In this document: positions 1-10,363 of the stretch, piece by piece
How the letters are laid out: every line of letters begins with the position of its first letter
Numbering within the stretch: position 1 is the first letter of the stretch
Origin: Notospermus geniculatus
Lineage: Eukaryota > Nemertea > Pilidiophora > Heteronemertea > Lineidae
Reading direction: 5' to 3'
DNA length: 64,000 nt
NCBI GenBank assembly: GCA_002633025.1
Contig: NMRB01000883.1
Span: forward strand, 153,686 to 217,685
Notes under the pieces: model-generated
What the model was told of the DNA's origin: nothing
The model's input: only the letters and a program-made list of their open reading frames with translations
Databases searched by the model: none
Made by a program: the position numbers and the translations under genes

Positions 1-736
1 TTCCCTGTCGGGTCCACTCACTGGCCCACTCTCGTAGTTCGAAAAACGACCCTTTCCGTTCCCGCCACCAACGTAGTGCTTCTTTCTGGAGCACGGGGTC
101 TTTGACACCATCCACTAGCTGGGACTTCATGGCCTCGTCTCTCTCCTTCTCCAGTGGGGGGTCCATCTGTTCCATCCGTTTGTGCAGGCGAGTTAGGGCA
201 TGCGAAAACTGCAGAATTGTCTCGCCCTCCTGCTGCACCCTGGAATAGAACCTTCTGCGCAACTGAGGCAGAGTCTCAGAAAATTCGAAGACCTCCCGTA
301 GGATCTTGAAAATCTTGTCTGGGGTGTCTACAGAATCTGACGGCCTACTTTCGATTTCGGTCCGCGCGTCACCCCCAAGATGGTCTCTTATGTATTTGAC
401 CGCATCTTTATTGTTAAGGTCCCGAGATGATATGACACCTCGGACGTCCCCAATCCACTCATCAACTTCGGGATCACGGGACGATGGTTTGGGGGCCCCT
501 CTGAGCCGCTCAACTTTCCGGTCATTTGCAACATAAACAACTGGTTTAACAGGGGCGGCCGCTTTCGGTTCGCTTAACTCCTTCACCTTACCATGGAGTT
601 CCTTAGCTTCCTTTTCTAATTCTGACCTCTTCTCCTCAGCTGCTACTCGCCCTGCCTTGGCCTCATCCAAGTCGGAGCGGAGTTCTGCGAGCCGTGTCTT
701 TAACTCTTCCACGGACAGGTCACCATCATCAGCCAT
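1..736 (-). CDS. Retrotransposon Gag-like protein, N-terminal part (runs off window)
   Basis: An open frame starts with ATG at 734-736 and is still open at base 1, giving about 245 codons. The first ~55 residues are a charged heptad-like coiled coil rich in Glu, Lys, Leu and Ala. After a linker comes a helical region with DEWIGDVRG, a QLRRRFYSRVQQEGE stretch and LRWWRERKGSFFELREWASE, the layout of Ty3/gypsy and PNMA-type Gag capsid domains. Gag assembles the particle that packages element RNA. The frame lies downstream, on the same strand, of a tRNA-like primer site (1391-1408) and an LTR (1411-3135), so this is the 5' part of an LTR element. No stop or frameshift is visible. The CCHC knuckle and pol would lie outside the window. 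A domesticated PNMA-like gene is possible, but the adjacent primer site and LTR argue for a transposon. Confidence 0.72.
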   Translation of the reverse strand, partial: MADDGDLSVEELKTRLAELRSDLDEAKAGRVAAEEKRSELEKEAKELHGKVKELSEPKAAAPVKPVVYVANDRKVERLRGAPKPSSRDPEVDEWIGDVRGVISSRDLNNKDAVKYIRDHLGGDARTEIESRPSDSVDTPDKIFKILREVFEFSETLPQLRRRFYSRVQQEGETILQFSHALTRLHKRMEQMDPPLEKERDEAMKSQLVDGVKDPVLQKEALRWWRERKGSFFELREWASEWTRQG

Positions 737-1390
737 TTTACTAACTCACTGGTAGCACTTAATGAAAAAAAATTAATCAACTTCCCACATTCAATTCAAC
801 TGACAGATTAAAATTAACCCGATGTAGAGGGACGTTAACCTGCCCTGATTCACTCGAAATTTACAAGGATTGAAACATATTTCTCGATGGCATATCCGTT
901 GTAAAAGTGGCAGTAACACTCAATGCACATACATACAGCTGCAAAGGAAAGGGTTAGCTTGATATAAACAACACAAAATGTTCATCACAGGTTGATTTCG
1001 TCTCTTTGTTGCTGTCTCATAGTCCCTTTTCACCACCAGTTGTTATCTACCATCCGTGCTGTTGATCCTTAGTCACCATCCGTTCTGCTGTTGCCTGACT
1101 GTGCTGTTTGTTCCTGCATCCATTCACCATCATCAGCTACACATCCTGTGACTGCATGTCCCTGTACCGTCATCAGCATCCAGACTGCTACTGACAACAC
1201 ACCACTCTTTGCTCCGTTATTTGGGTCAGGAAGACATCAAGCTGCACCACGACTCAGGAGTTCACGTGACCTTCCATTGGCAGAGTTCCAATCCTAGTGA
1301 TGCCCCTAAGTTTGCCTTGCTCTACTCTCACTGTTATATCCCAATCAACAATGTTCTATTCCGCTGCCAGACAAGCCTGTGACTTTGCCC
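737..1390 (-). other. Untranslated leader of the LTR element
   Basis: About 650 bases lie between the primer site and the gag ATG on the minus strand. I see no convincing ORF or repeat here. The position fits a long 5' leader carrying the packaging signal of a Ty3/gypsy element. Confidence 0.45.
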
Positions 1391-1408
1391 ATCCTGCCGA
1401 CAACGCCA
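1391..1408 (-). promoter_or_regulatory. tRNA-Ser-like primer binding site
   Basis: On the minus strand the bases read TGGCGTTGTCGGCAGGAT, starting two bases after the LTR end. The complement ends in CGCCA and, from memory of animal tRNA-Ser genes, differs from a tRNA-Ser 3' end plus CCA by about one base. This is where reverse transcription would be primed. Confidence 0.65.
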
Positions 1409-1410
1409 TT

Positions 1411-3135
1411 TGTGACCCGAGGGCCAGGTCCTTTTTCCGATGGGCTAGCTAAGTACACAGGACAAAGTCTTAATGTTCAATATATATGTTTATTCCCATC
1501 ATTGTGTGAGTTCATCAATAATTCATCGTATATAATACACAGAGTACAGAGTAGAGTCCCAAGGCGTAACTTAGCACACGAGAAAAAGAAAAGAAAGGGG
1601 CATCACTAAATGTGATCTGAAAAACATGAAAATTTAAATTGTCTTAGTACCTCTGTCACTATCAAACACATGAACAGTAATCCAAACACTTAACTCCAAT
1701 TAGTTACACTAGCTTAAACTTAACTCAGGGATACCTAACTGCTGTCAGTGGAACTAACTACAGGATAGCCCATATAATAACCCTTAAAATGAATCTTCAT
1801 AACCTGCTAATCTCACAACTCCCAATATGCAAGAATATACAAAGTTATGTCATCAACCTTTTCTGTGCACTTATTTGTACTCCTTGTACTGCACTTATCT
1901 CAATGTACATTTTCTTCTCTTGGCCAATATTCTCTTATTCTCCTATCTTAGCTTAAGACATTCAACTTAGCCTGTGAAGTACTAAAGTTTGTCCTAGTTA
2001 GCTTATTTTGCTCAAAAACCTACTCAAACATTGGGTTTTCCATTTGTATACATCATTGGAATTAAAGTGAAAGCTAAGCTTCATCATGAACACTGTCATG
2101 TCATCACACCTGTATCAATTCCCACTAAACACTCTTGAACAGACATTTCACGGCAAAAATCCAAAAATAGTCTCTGACCTTAAACAACTCTATACTCATG
2201 TTACTTTATCCTAGAACAAGATGTAAACATTCAATCTTGGGCCTAGGACTATTCCCAAAATATCCTGGATGTAGTACAAGTAACTAAACATGCTTTGAAT
2301 CTCAAGCACATGGAAATGAGGTTGAACTACACTACTGCTGACATCACATACATGCTTCCAAGAAAGGTTGGGAAGCATGCTGCTTCTCAACTTTATAAAA
2401 ATCCATATAAAATACACCTAAAAGAGTCATGATTTGTCTCTTTAGACTAGTTTATGAGTAAATAATGTAAACTATACTAATATTGGTAAGATAGCAAGAT
2501 TTCACCTACACTGGTCTTTAGCACACCTAGACCAAATCTTACTATTGGAAAAACCTAGTAACCTAGTAATTCTAATGAGAAACCTAGTACATACATAGAC
2601 ACAAGAAAAGTTAATCTGGCTTACCTGACATAATCACTGATTCAGAAATGGTATTCACAAACGGTATAAATTTGGTAAATTTGATAAAGTCGGGAGGAAT
2701 TAATCTTTGTGTCTTTCCTCGACGACGTTCTGGCAGCAACTGGCTGCTTTCTGGTGTCTTACTCATCAGGGAAGGTGGAGGAAACAGGACATGCCATTGC
2801 CAAATATGGCACATTCCTTGTCCAAATCCCAAGAAATTCTGTCAAAAACAGGATCTCTGGTGTTCGCAGAATCCATACTAACTCTTAAAGCACACGTATC
2901 ACCCGCAAATATTGACTGAAACTGAACATCACTGTTAGATTTGTCACATGTACCTACAATTTTAGAGAAATATAATAAAGACAAGAAATCTATTTTGTAA
3001 AACGACTCGAAATATGATAAATCTGGAGACAGGTCAAGCAAGGCAAGCCACAGCTGAGGTATCAGAGTAAAATTAACAAATTTAAATGATAAAAATATAA
3101 TCTAACTACGAAGACCAAAGTATACTGGTCACACA
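1411..3135 (-). repeat. Long terminal repeat of Ty3/gypsy-type element
   Basis: Read on the minus strand, the block begins TGTGTGACC next to a short purine run GGGGGA (3136-3141) and ends GGGTCACA two bases before the primer site. The ends form the short inverted repeat TGTGACC/GGTCACA expected of LTRs. A minus-strand AATAAA lies near the 3' end (about 1480). At about 1.72 kb it is long for an LTR. No second copy is in the window to confirm the borders, so the limits are inferred from the terminal dinucleotides and flanking signals. Short ORFs inside look like noise. Confidence 0.55.
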
Positions 3136-3299
3136 TCCCCCAAGCAACTTTTTAGACGTCCACGGCTAAAACATATAGAAAACAAAAGAAAGAACATAAT
3201 CATGATGACATCGGCACAACGATGCATCCAAGTACACATTTAATGAAGAAGTATAATATAATCATACACACAAATATGAAAGTCTATCTAGAAATCAGA

Positions 3300-3521
3300 T
3301 TAACTGTCTGTGTCCTTGCACAGCATCTTGACAAGTAACGTGTGTGCCTCCATCATCTGATGTAGCACTGCATCTCTATCGACCATGGACCGTGGGAGAT
3401 GATATATATTTGAATGTTTTCCAGCTGTCGTCCTGGCTGACCTTCTGACTACTGGGACTGTCTCCTCAGCATCTGACCCATCAATCAATTTTCGGCGCAG
3501 ATGTTTAGATTGGTGAAAAAC
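3300..3521 (-). pseudogene. C-terminal tail of a retrotransposon Pol/integrase
   Basis: About 73 codons are open on the minus strand, ending in a stop at 3300-3302. They contain VVRRSARTTAGKHSNIYHLPRS, here split as VVRRSARTT and AGKHSNIYHLPRS, the basic tail typical of many animal Ty3/gypsy Pol proteins. The rest of pol is absent upstream, where a stop (3522-3524) interrupts the frame. The remnant lies just 5' of the LTR, where the end of pol belongs, so that LTR also serves as the 3' LTR of a truncated copy. Confidence 0.5.
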
Positions 3522-3524
3522 CTA

Positions 3525-3800
3525 TTGATCTCTCTCAATCTACGTGTAAATCACAGCGTGGCACAATGTAATTCTCATGTGCAATGAACTGTTGATGATA
3601 TCATGGCTGAATTTGCGAAGAAAACACATTCTCCGAAACGCCGAATTTGCGAATGGCGCGCCATGGAATAGGACCCGACGCCACAGAAGAAGCTTTGAAA
3701 ACTAACTTCGGTACCTTCCGATTGAAAATTAAGTGGATAGGGGAGTAACTACGTAGCAGTTATCATTTAAATGCTTTTTTTCTGTGAAGGCTTCTCAAAG
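3525..3800 (+). promoter_or_regulatory. Upstream region of the His-rich secreted protein gene
   Basis: This short gap lies between the retrotransposon remnant and the start codon at 3801. I see no clear TATA box or repeat. It is the only room for a promoter and 5' UTR unless a non-coding first exon lies further upstream. Confidence 0.25.
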
Positions 3801-5945
3801 ATGCTGATTTTACGGTATATTTTGAGTGCCATTGCTGTAGGATACGCGGCGGGAAAGTCTGTCCAAGCAGGTAGGTGGAAGTTTGAGATGACCGTTTTGG
3901 GGATTATCTGATAACGTAAAGTCTAGACCTGTAAATCGCGAGGTTTTCCTTTCATCGTTCTCTTCTAGGCCCCCCTTTGTCGCTCTTAGTGAATCATTAG
4001 ACTTACAGACCTTACCTCTGATCATGTTTCAGGCCCCCAAGATGCAATGGCTAACCTTCACGGAGTCTTAATGCACGGCGACGCCAAAAAGGGAGACGAC
4101 CACAAAGGGGAGGACAAGATGAAGGTACTTCTAGCGAAGGACGAGCTGAGGGATGGACAACCCATTGGACCCCAGGACAGAATGAGTGAACTCCATGATA
4201 AACTGATGCACCAGGATGGGAAAGGGGCACATGATATGAAGCAACAGGGTACGTCCCGGGAGTGGTTGAAGACTCCCAGGTCTTCGTCTACATGTTCTCA
4301 TCACTAAACCTGGTTGATGAATCTGAAAATCTCAACCCACGAACCACCATGCCGGCTTAGTCTAGTACTACTGTAGTATAGCAGATATCTAACTTACCCT
4401 TCAACAGTCTCAGATTTCCCACTTGTCCAAGATCCATGCTACCACAACCGGACATTTCTAGCTGCTACCACAACCAGGACGTCTCTGGTTGTGACAATGT
4501 CACACACATCTATCTCAACTCAATCAGGACATCTCTGGTTGCGACAATGTCACGCTACCTCAACCAGGACGTTTCCTGCCAATGTCACAGACAACCATGA
4601 TGCCACCACAACCAGGACGTCTCTGGTTGTGAAAATGTCACATCTACGTATCTCAACTCAACCAGGGCAAATCTGGTTGTGACACAAGTGTTACAGACAA
4701 CCATGCTACCACAATTAGGACGTATCTGGTTGTGAAAAATGTCACACACGTCTATTTCAACTCAACCAGGACATCCGTGGTTGTGACAGTGTCACAGACA
4801 ACCATGCTACCAGGACGTCCTCGTCGCGACAATGTCACAGACAACCATGTTACCTCAACCAGGACCATCTCTGATCCATGCTACCTCAACCAGAACGTCT
4901 CTGGTTGTGACAATGTCACAGGCATCCTTGCTACCTCAACCAGGACGTCTCTGATTGCGATAATGTCACAGACAACCATGCTACCACAACCATGACGTCT
5001 CTGGTTGTGACCATGTCACAGGCATCCTTGCTACCTCAACCACGACGTCTCTGGTTGTGACAATGTCACATGCATCCTTGCTACCTCAACCAGGACGTAT
5101 CTGGTTGTGACAATGTCACAGACATCCATGCTACCTCAACCAGGACGTCACTGATTGTGATAATGTCCTAGACAACCATGCTACCACAACCAGGACGTCA
5201 CTGGCTGTTATGGGTGTGACAATATCACGGATATCTACAACTACCTCAACCAGGACTCTCCAACTGTGATAATTTCAATAAATTCATTCTCTTTACAGGT
5301 CCTGATATGGAGAAGGACACAGCGGTAAAAGATGCCATGGATCATCTCCATGGTGTCCTGATGCATGGTGACAGTGCCAAAGGCAAAGATCATGGTCATG
5401 AAGACGCTAAAAAAGTCGAGGACAAGAAAACTGGAAACGTGCAAGTTGGGAATCTAATGGAAGATGTCCACGGAGTTCTCATGCATGGTGACCGTGGAAG
5501 GGGGAAGGACCACAAACACGAGGATGCCAAACTTGGTGAGGGCGAATCTCAGCGTGGGGACGCTGGGGTTGACCCCGAGCAGGCACTTCATAAGGGGCCA
5601 CATAAACATGATGAGAAAGTACAGGAGAATAAGGAGGATTTTGACCCTAATCAACTCTGGGATAAAGAGAAGAAAAAACATGGGAAAAAGTTAGCATTTA
5701 GTTTTGGGAGGTTTATCTCTGACGATATTATGGACGGTGTTGACAAGTTGAAAAAGCGCTATTTGTCAAGATTTTTTGGCGGTGCTGGAAAAAAAGATGA
5801 CTTGAATGCAAAGAAGAAAGATGACTTGGCAAAATTGAAAAAGAGAGTCGTGTCACCCAGGATGAAAGCTGCTTTAAAATTTGGGCCCAGAAAGGAAGAT
5901 GGGCCAAGTGGAAGTGGAAAAATTCCTCCACATGATGAGACATGA
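3801..5945 (+). CDS. Secreted His/Asp/Lys-rich repeat protein (three exons, 310 aa)
   Basis: Exons are 3801-3870, 4033-4248 and 5299-5945, all joined in phase 1 with GT-AG borders; total 933 nt. Residues 1-20 (MLILRYILSAIAVGYAA) form a signal peptide, so the product should enter the secretory pathway. The mature part has no cysteine in the exons read. It carries four copies of a ~23-residue repeat: an LHGVLMHGD core followed by Lys/Gly and an acidic-His tail such as KGKDHGHED. Copy 2 is degenerate (LHDKLMHQD). The C-terminal ~110 residues are strongly basic and could form amphipathic helices (KKLAFSFGRF, KKRYLSRFFGG). An acidic/His-rich front with a cationic tail resembles precursor proteins cut to a cationic peptide, but metal or mineral binding is equally possible. 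I recognise no family. The stop lies only 138 bases from the convergent WDR73 stop. Confidence 0.68.
4429..5250 (+). repeat. Intronic minisatellite, ~50-bp unit, hairpin-forming
   Basis: Some 16 or more degenerate units fill the second intron of the His-rich protein gene. A typical unit holds two inverted repeats, CAACCAG...CTGGTTG and TGTGAC-AAT-GTCACA, followed by GACAACCATG. Both stems recur in most units although other positions vary. Confidence 0.85.
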
Positions 5946-6082
5946 TGGAGGTGACATGAAATATTAGAAGAAGAAACTCTAAAACTGGGGATCATTATAA
6001 TTTTTTTTATGTTAAAACATGTTTCTTTCACAATGATATATTGTCCTCGTTCATTCCACATTATCCAGCAGACAGGTAAGGG

Positions 6083-9000
6083 TCATGATCCCTCGACGTA
6101 ATCCCACGCATGTAGACTGCCATCGCTTCCACTGGACAACAGGAGGTGGCGCTGCTCAGGATGCCAGCTGTGAGTCCAAATTGAAACATTCTCACAGTCC
6201 TTGTCTGCTTTCCGGTGGGCATCGTGTACGAAAGTTTTTTGAATAAAGTCTTTCGTGTCATTCTTGTAATTGTAGATGTAAATGTTATGATCATAGCCAG
6301 AGAGAGACAGCACGTCTTCTTGGCAAGGAGAAATCTAGAAAGAAAGGCAATTTAGCTTTCCTTAGCTTTAGATATTCAGAAGGAATAGCATTGAGTTTTA
6401 TATTCATGTACAGTACCAGTCTGAGAGTGTGACGTCTCAACAGATACAGCCATATCCAAGGCTGAGGACTGTGTGCGTGATGTCAGGGAGTGGCTTGCAC
6501 CAAACCATCTCAAGGGCAACGATGAGAAAACTGAATTCCTAATTGTTGCTTCAAAACAAAGGATGTCGAGGCTGCAGCCACTCCCTGCCATCCAAATTGG
6601 TGCTGCCTCAGTTCGCGCCTCTAGCCAGGTTCGCAACCTTGGAGCGCAATTTGATGCAAATTTAAGCATGTCGCCGCAGGTCTCTAGTGTTGTAAAATCG
6701 GTTTATTTCCAGATCTCTAGGTTGGCAAAAGTCCGAAGATATCTCACTGATGTGACATGTGCACGTATCATAAATGCTCTCATCACCACAAGATTGGATT
6801 TCCAAAACTCTCTTCTCCTGGGTCTGCCTGACTGTGAGATTTCTCGCCTGCAGAAGGCACAGAACTCTGCCGCGAGACTTCTCACCGGAACCAGGAGGAG
6901 AGAGCACATCACACCAATTTTAAAAGACCTCCATTGGCTGCCTGTGAGGCAGCGCATTGACTACAAGATCTTACTTACGGTGCATAATGTGTTGCACCGT
7001 GAGACTAGTCCCGGTTATTTACAGGAGTTCCTCAGGCTGCGGAGCCCTACCCGCAGTCTTCGGTCGACGGCTGATCCTTGGCTTCTCGCCATCCCACGCA
7101 CCAATGGGCAGTACGGTGACCGATCGCTGGGGGCGGTGGCGCCCAGACTGTGGAACTCCTTACCGGCCGAAATGCGCTGCCTCACGGACACCACCAGTTT
7201 TAAGAAAAATCTGAAAACATTTCTTTTTAAAAAAGTTTTCGACTAGGCAATATATGTTTTAAATTATGCATCCATATTGTTTTATTGTACAGTGCATAGA
7301 AAATGTTTCTACATTAATGTTGCACTTTAATTAAATAAATTATTATTATTATTATTATTATAGCTACCGATACATTGCTTATCAGCAGGAAAATATCACC
7401 TACGTAATTTACGGAATTACTAAGTATTCGAGGGCCATAGCTACCTGTTTGTTGGGGGACAAGCTCTTTTGACTGCTGTGCAACTTTTTTTGGCCAAAAT
7501 CTGCTGTCCTCACTTACCTCAATACAAACGTCAGATCCTACTGAATTCAGCCCACTTTGGATTGTATGTAAGTCTCCTGACTTTCTAAGATCTTTCAAAA
7601 TTATCTTTCCCTTTCTTGTTGCAAATGCTGCCAAAGTTTCTTTCACACTGAAGGCAGCACATGAGTCGTTGCAGTCACAATTTATGACTTCTGTAGGATT
7701 TGTCCTTGGGTTCTCCCTTACGTCAAGATAGCTGAAATTGCCTTGTCTTGTACATGCCAGAATCATGTTTTCATCCTGGAATGCAACACCAATCAAATTT
7801 GAGTTGTCTTTGGAAGCTGAAACAAGAAAATCTGTATTAGCTTTTCTGACTGAGGCACCAGTCTCATTGTTGACAGACAATAGGTTGTAGAAGTACATAC
7901 ATGTATCATTGTAGGTGAAAGAAATTGATCCAAAATCTGACTGACCACTTACCCTGTGTCTGTGAACTCCATGTATTAAGAGCAGTGTCTGTCTCTGCAT
8001 CCATAAGAACAACATTTGACATAAATGACCCAAATACTAACTTGTTTCTATGGTTATCATGAAGACCAATAACAGAAGGATGGCTGACTGGCCGTAAAGG
8101 AAATTAAGTGGTGTACTCTGTGAGCAGACATATAAAAGATCTCAGCTGTTCAATTTAAGATCCAACTTTTCCAAATGGAAATTATTTTAAATACATTTGA
8201 AAAAGAGACTCATTTCAGATCAGGTAGGCCTATCTGAAATAAACTCCTTCAAATGTTTATCAAAGTTTCCAATTCACTTGGCTGATGGCAGTTTTCATCT
8301 TCTTCATTTGCTATGCATGGTGTTAATAAGAGGGATACAAGTCTGGCGCTAAATTCTTCAGAGTTTTCATTTCTTGTATAACATCTGGAAAGAAAATTGA
8401 AGATTTAATATGCAATATGCCAATAAAGAGGATTAACGTTTCAGAGCTTGCAAGATGTCCCCTTTTTCATTTGAGTAGAAACTGCAATGACATATTCAGA
8501 GGCCACGTACCTCTCAATGGAATTTGACCAAATGTAGTGATCTAAATACATTATTGTCAGTAATAATCAATTACTGACAGCATTTGTCCATGAATATACA
8601 CAATGAGATGCGCCACCTTCAGTTTCTGTTCCCAGCTGCCAAACCGACACCGAGTTGTCTGACTCATGTGCACAAAACACCATCCTGAAAGAAACGAAGT
8701 TGAATCATATTGAGACATAAGGTCAGAAATCAGAACTTATGGAGGTAAGTAAAATTTATATAACCGTAAAATTGTTTTTTGTAGCAATATTGCTTCACCT
8801 TAATAAGTGCAAAAAGACAGAAATTGTTTGAACTGCGCAGTTCAGAACAGAGTCAGACCTTTTCTAACAAGTATTGAATGTAACACTTGGATTTGTAATG
8901 TCGGTTGCATGTGGAGACAACAGTGTACTTTCACCCTCAACCAACCGCCAACAATAAATCTATCTTAATCTTTCGGTAAAGTATGCAGGGTTGGTATAAA

Positions 9001-10363
9001 CTGCAGTAGGCCTACTTACCTTGCAGTAGGCTGGTATAAACTGCAGTAGGCCTACTTACCTTGCAGTAGGCTGGCACTGTATGTCAACTATATGCCTGTC
9101 ACAGAGTCCACCAGAGGGAAGATGAAAATCACGGCTGTTGCAAAGACCCTGAAAAGATCAAAACTAAACTGACACTCTGCTGAATGTCAGAACAACACAT
9201 GTCCTCCAGTAACTTAGCTTATGAAGTTTGGTTACCGGTACTATTACCATCAATGCACAGTATTTTAGAAGTTCTCTCCATTCAAGCTTGTGATACTATA
9301 TCTGGCATTTCCAGAGATGGAGCGAGAATACCCTTTGTGTGCCCTCACCTAGACAGAGAAGGATTCAGTGCCTCACCTCATCTTCCTGAGTCTCAGCAAG
9401 TAGTTTCTCTGGAAGATTTAACTCCAAAATCTCGGCACCAACTGGCTTTTTTGTGGCCACACACATAGCTGAAAAAAATGCAATTAAAAATCACATCCCA
9501 ACATTGGGGTAGGGACAGGGACAATTTGTCCTCGCAGAAATTTCAACACCTGCACATTTCGGCCCATTGTGCTTTCATGAATCCAGGCACGCCAGAGGTG
9601 GGAATGCCAGGTGATTGAGGTAAGGACCTAAAATATAATGCTGCAGTGAAAATGAAGACAACTGTTTTTTTTCCATGTTCTACACTTACTTTTACTGTTT
9701 ACCCAGGCCAGCGATTTCACTGGGTACTGAAGATCAAACATGTGAAGATTCTTATATCTGGAAGTGGAAGTCGAACAGGAAAATACCATACAACAACCCA
9801 ATACATAGACCTCCTCGTCAGGGGAAATCATGCGGCGGGGCTAGCCTAGCTGGCAGGCCTATGGTAAGCCTGAGGGGGTCTGTACAGAGGCCTATCTGTA
9901 TCGGATTGCCTTGCTGCATGAAGGCGTAAGTAAAACAAGGACTGATATAAATAGTCCTAGGCCTACTAACATGATTAACGGTACTAGGCCTACCACTAGG
10001 CTACCTGCCGGCATAGGGTAGGCCCACTGCACTGTACAGTGTCCATTCATTTCATTTCATTCCATTAGGCCTATTTCATAATAGTCGAAGTAAGCCTTGC
10101 TATGGACCTCCTAGGTAGGCCTAAAGGCCTCATAGGCCTATATTATGCCTGTCTGTGCCCCCAAAAATCCACAAAAATCGAGCGCCCTCTAGGATCCCCG
10201 CTTGCCGCCATGGATGCGGGAAAGCGAAAGTGAACGCAGGCGCAGCGCAGGCAATGAGGCCTCTGACTGGGGGGCAACCGATATACCTTTTCAAGGACGC
10301 AAAAAACCAGTCATCATCATCATCACTCTCCTGACTGTCGATCAGGCGGGGGCCAGGCTCCAT
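6083..10363 (-). CDS. WDR73: WD repeat-containing protein 73 (nine exons, 373 aa)
   Basis: Exons in transcript order: 10287-10363, 9690-9757, 9377-9468, 9060-9148, 8617-8684, 8339-8384, 7953-8083, 7518-7816, 6083-6334. All have GT-AG borders and matching phases; the sum of 1122 nt gives 373 aa plus stop, against 378 for human WDR73. Family landmarks are in order: an acidic DDDDDWFFASLKR start, NLHMFDLQYPVKSLAWV, GLCNSRDFHLPSGGL, VSVWQL, and a C-terminal TH-SWHP...SDGSLHAWDY block matching the human WDR73 end. WDR73 is a WD40 beta-propeller; human loss causes Galloway-Mowat syndrome, and it has been linked to INTS9/INTS11 of the Integrator complex and to microtubule regulation. It should act in cytosol and nucleus. 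The 46-bp exon 6 is the least certain; it was chosen because phases on both sides require it. A LINE fragment sits antisense in the last intron. Confidence 0.88.
6430..7362 (+). mobile_element. 5'-truncated CR1/L2-like LINE fragment in WDR73 intron 8
   Basis: An open frame from about 6439 to the stop at 7244-7246 encodes the C-terminal part of a LINE reverse transcriptase: REWLAPNHLKGNDEKTEFL, then LGAQFDANLSM, the thumb region, and a tail with APRLWNSLP and FKKNLKTFLF. These motifs are typical of CR1/L2-clade elements. It ends in an (ATT)n run at 7333-7362, the usual 3' tail of these clades. The frame is unbroken over some 260 codons, so the insertion may be fairly young. It lies antisense to WDR73, within the intron between 6335 and 7517. 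Confidence 0.8.
8991..9074. repeat. 40-bp tandem duplication copying a splice donor
   Basis: Two near-identical 40-base units meet at the 3' end of WDR73 exon 4. The minus-strand donor GTAAGTAGG occurs twice, at about 9052-9059 and 9012-9019. Confidence 0.85.

Noticed and set aside
1411-3041. Several 60-90 codon ORFs on both strands
   Set aside because: They lie in AT-rich LTR sequence, overlap each other and show no protein-like composition.
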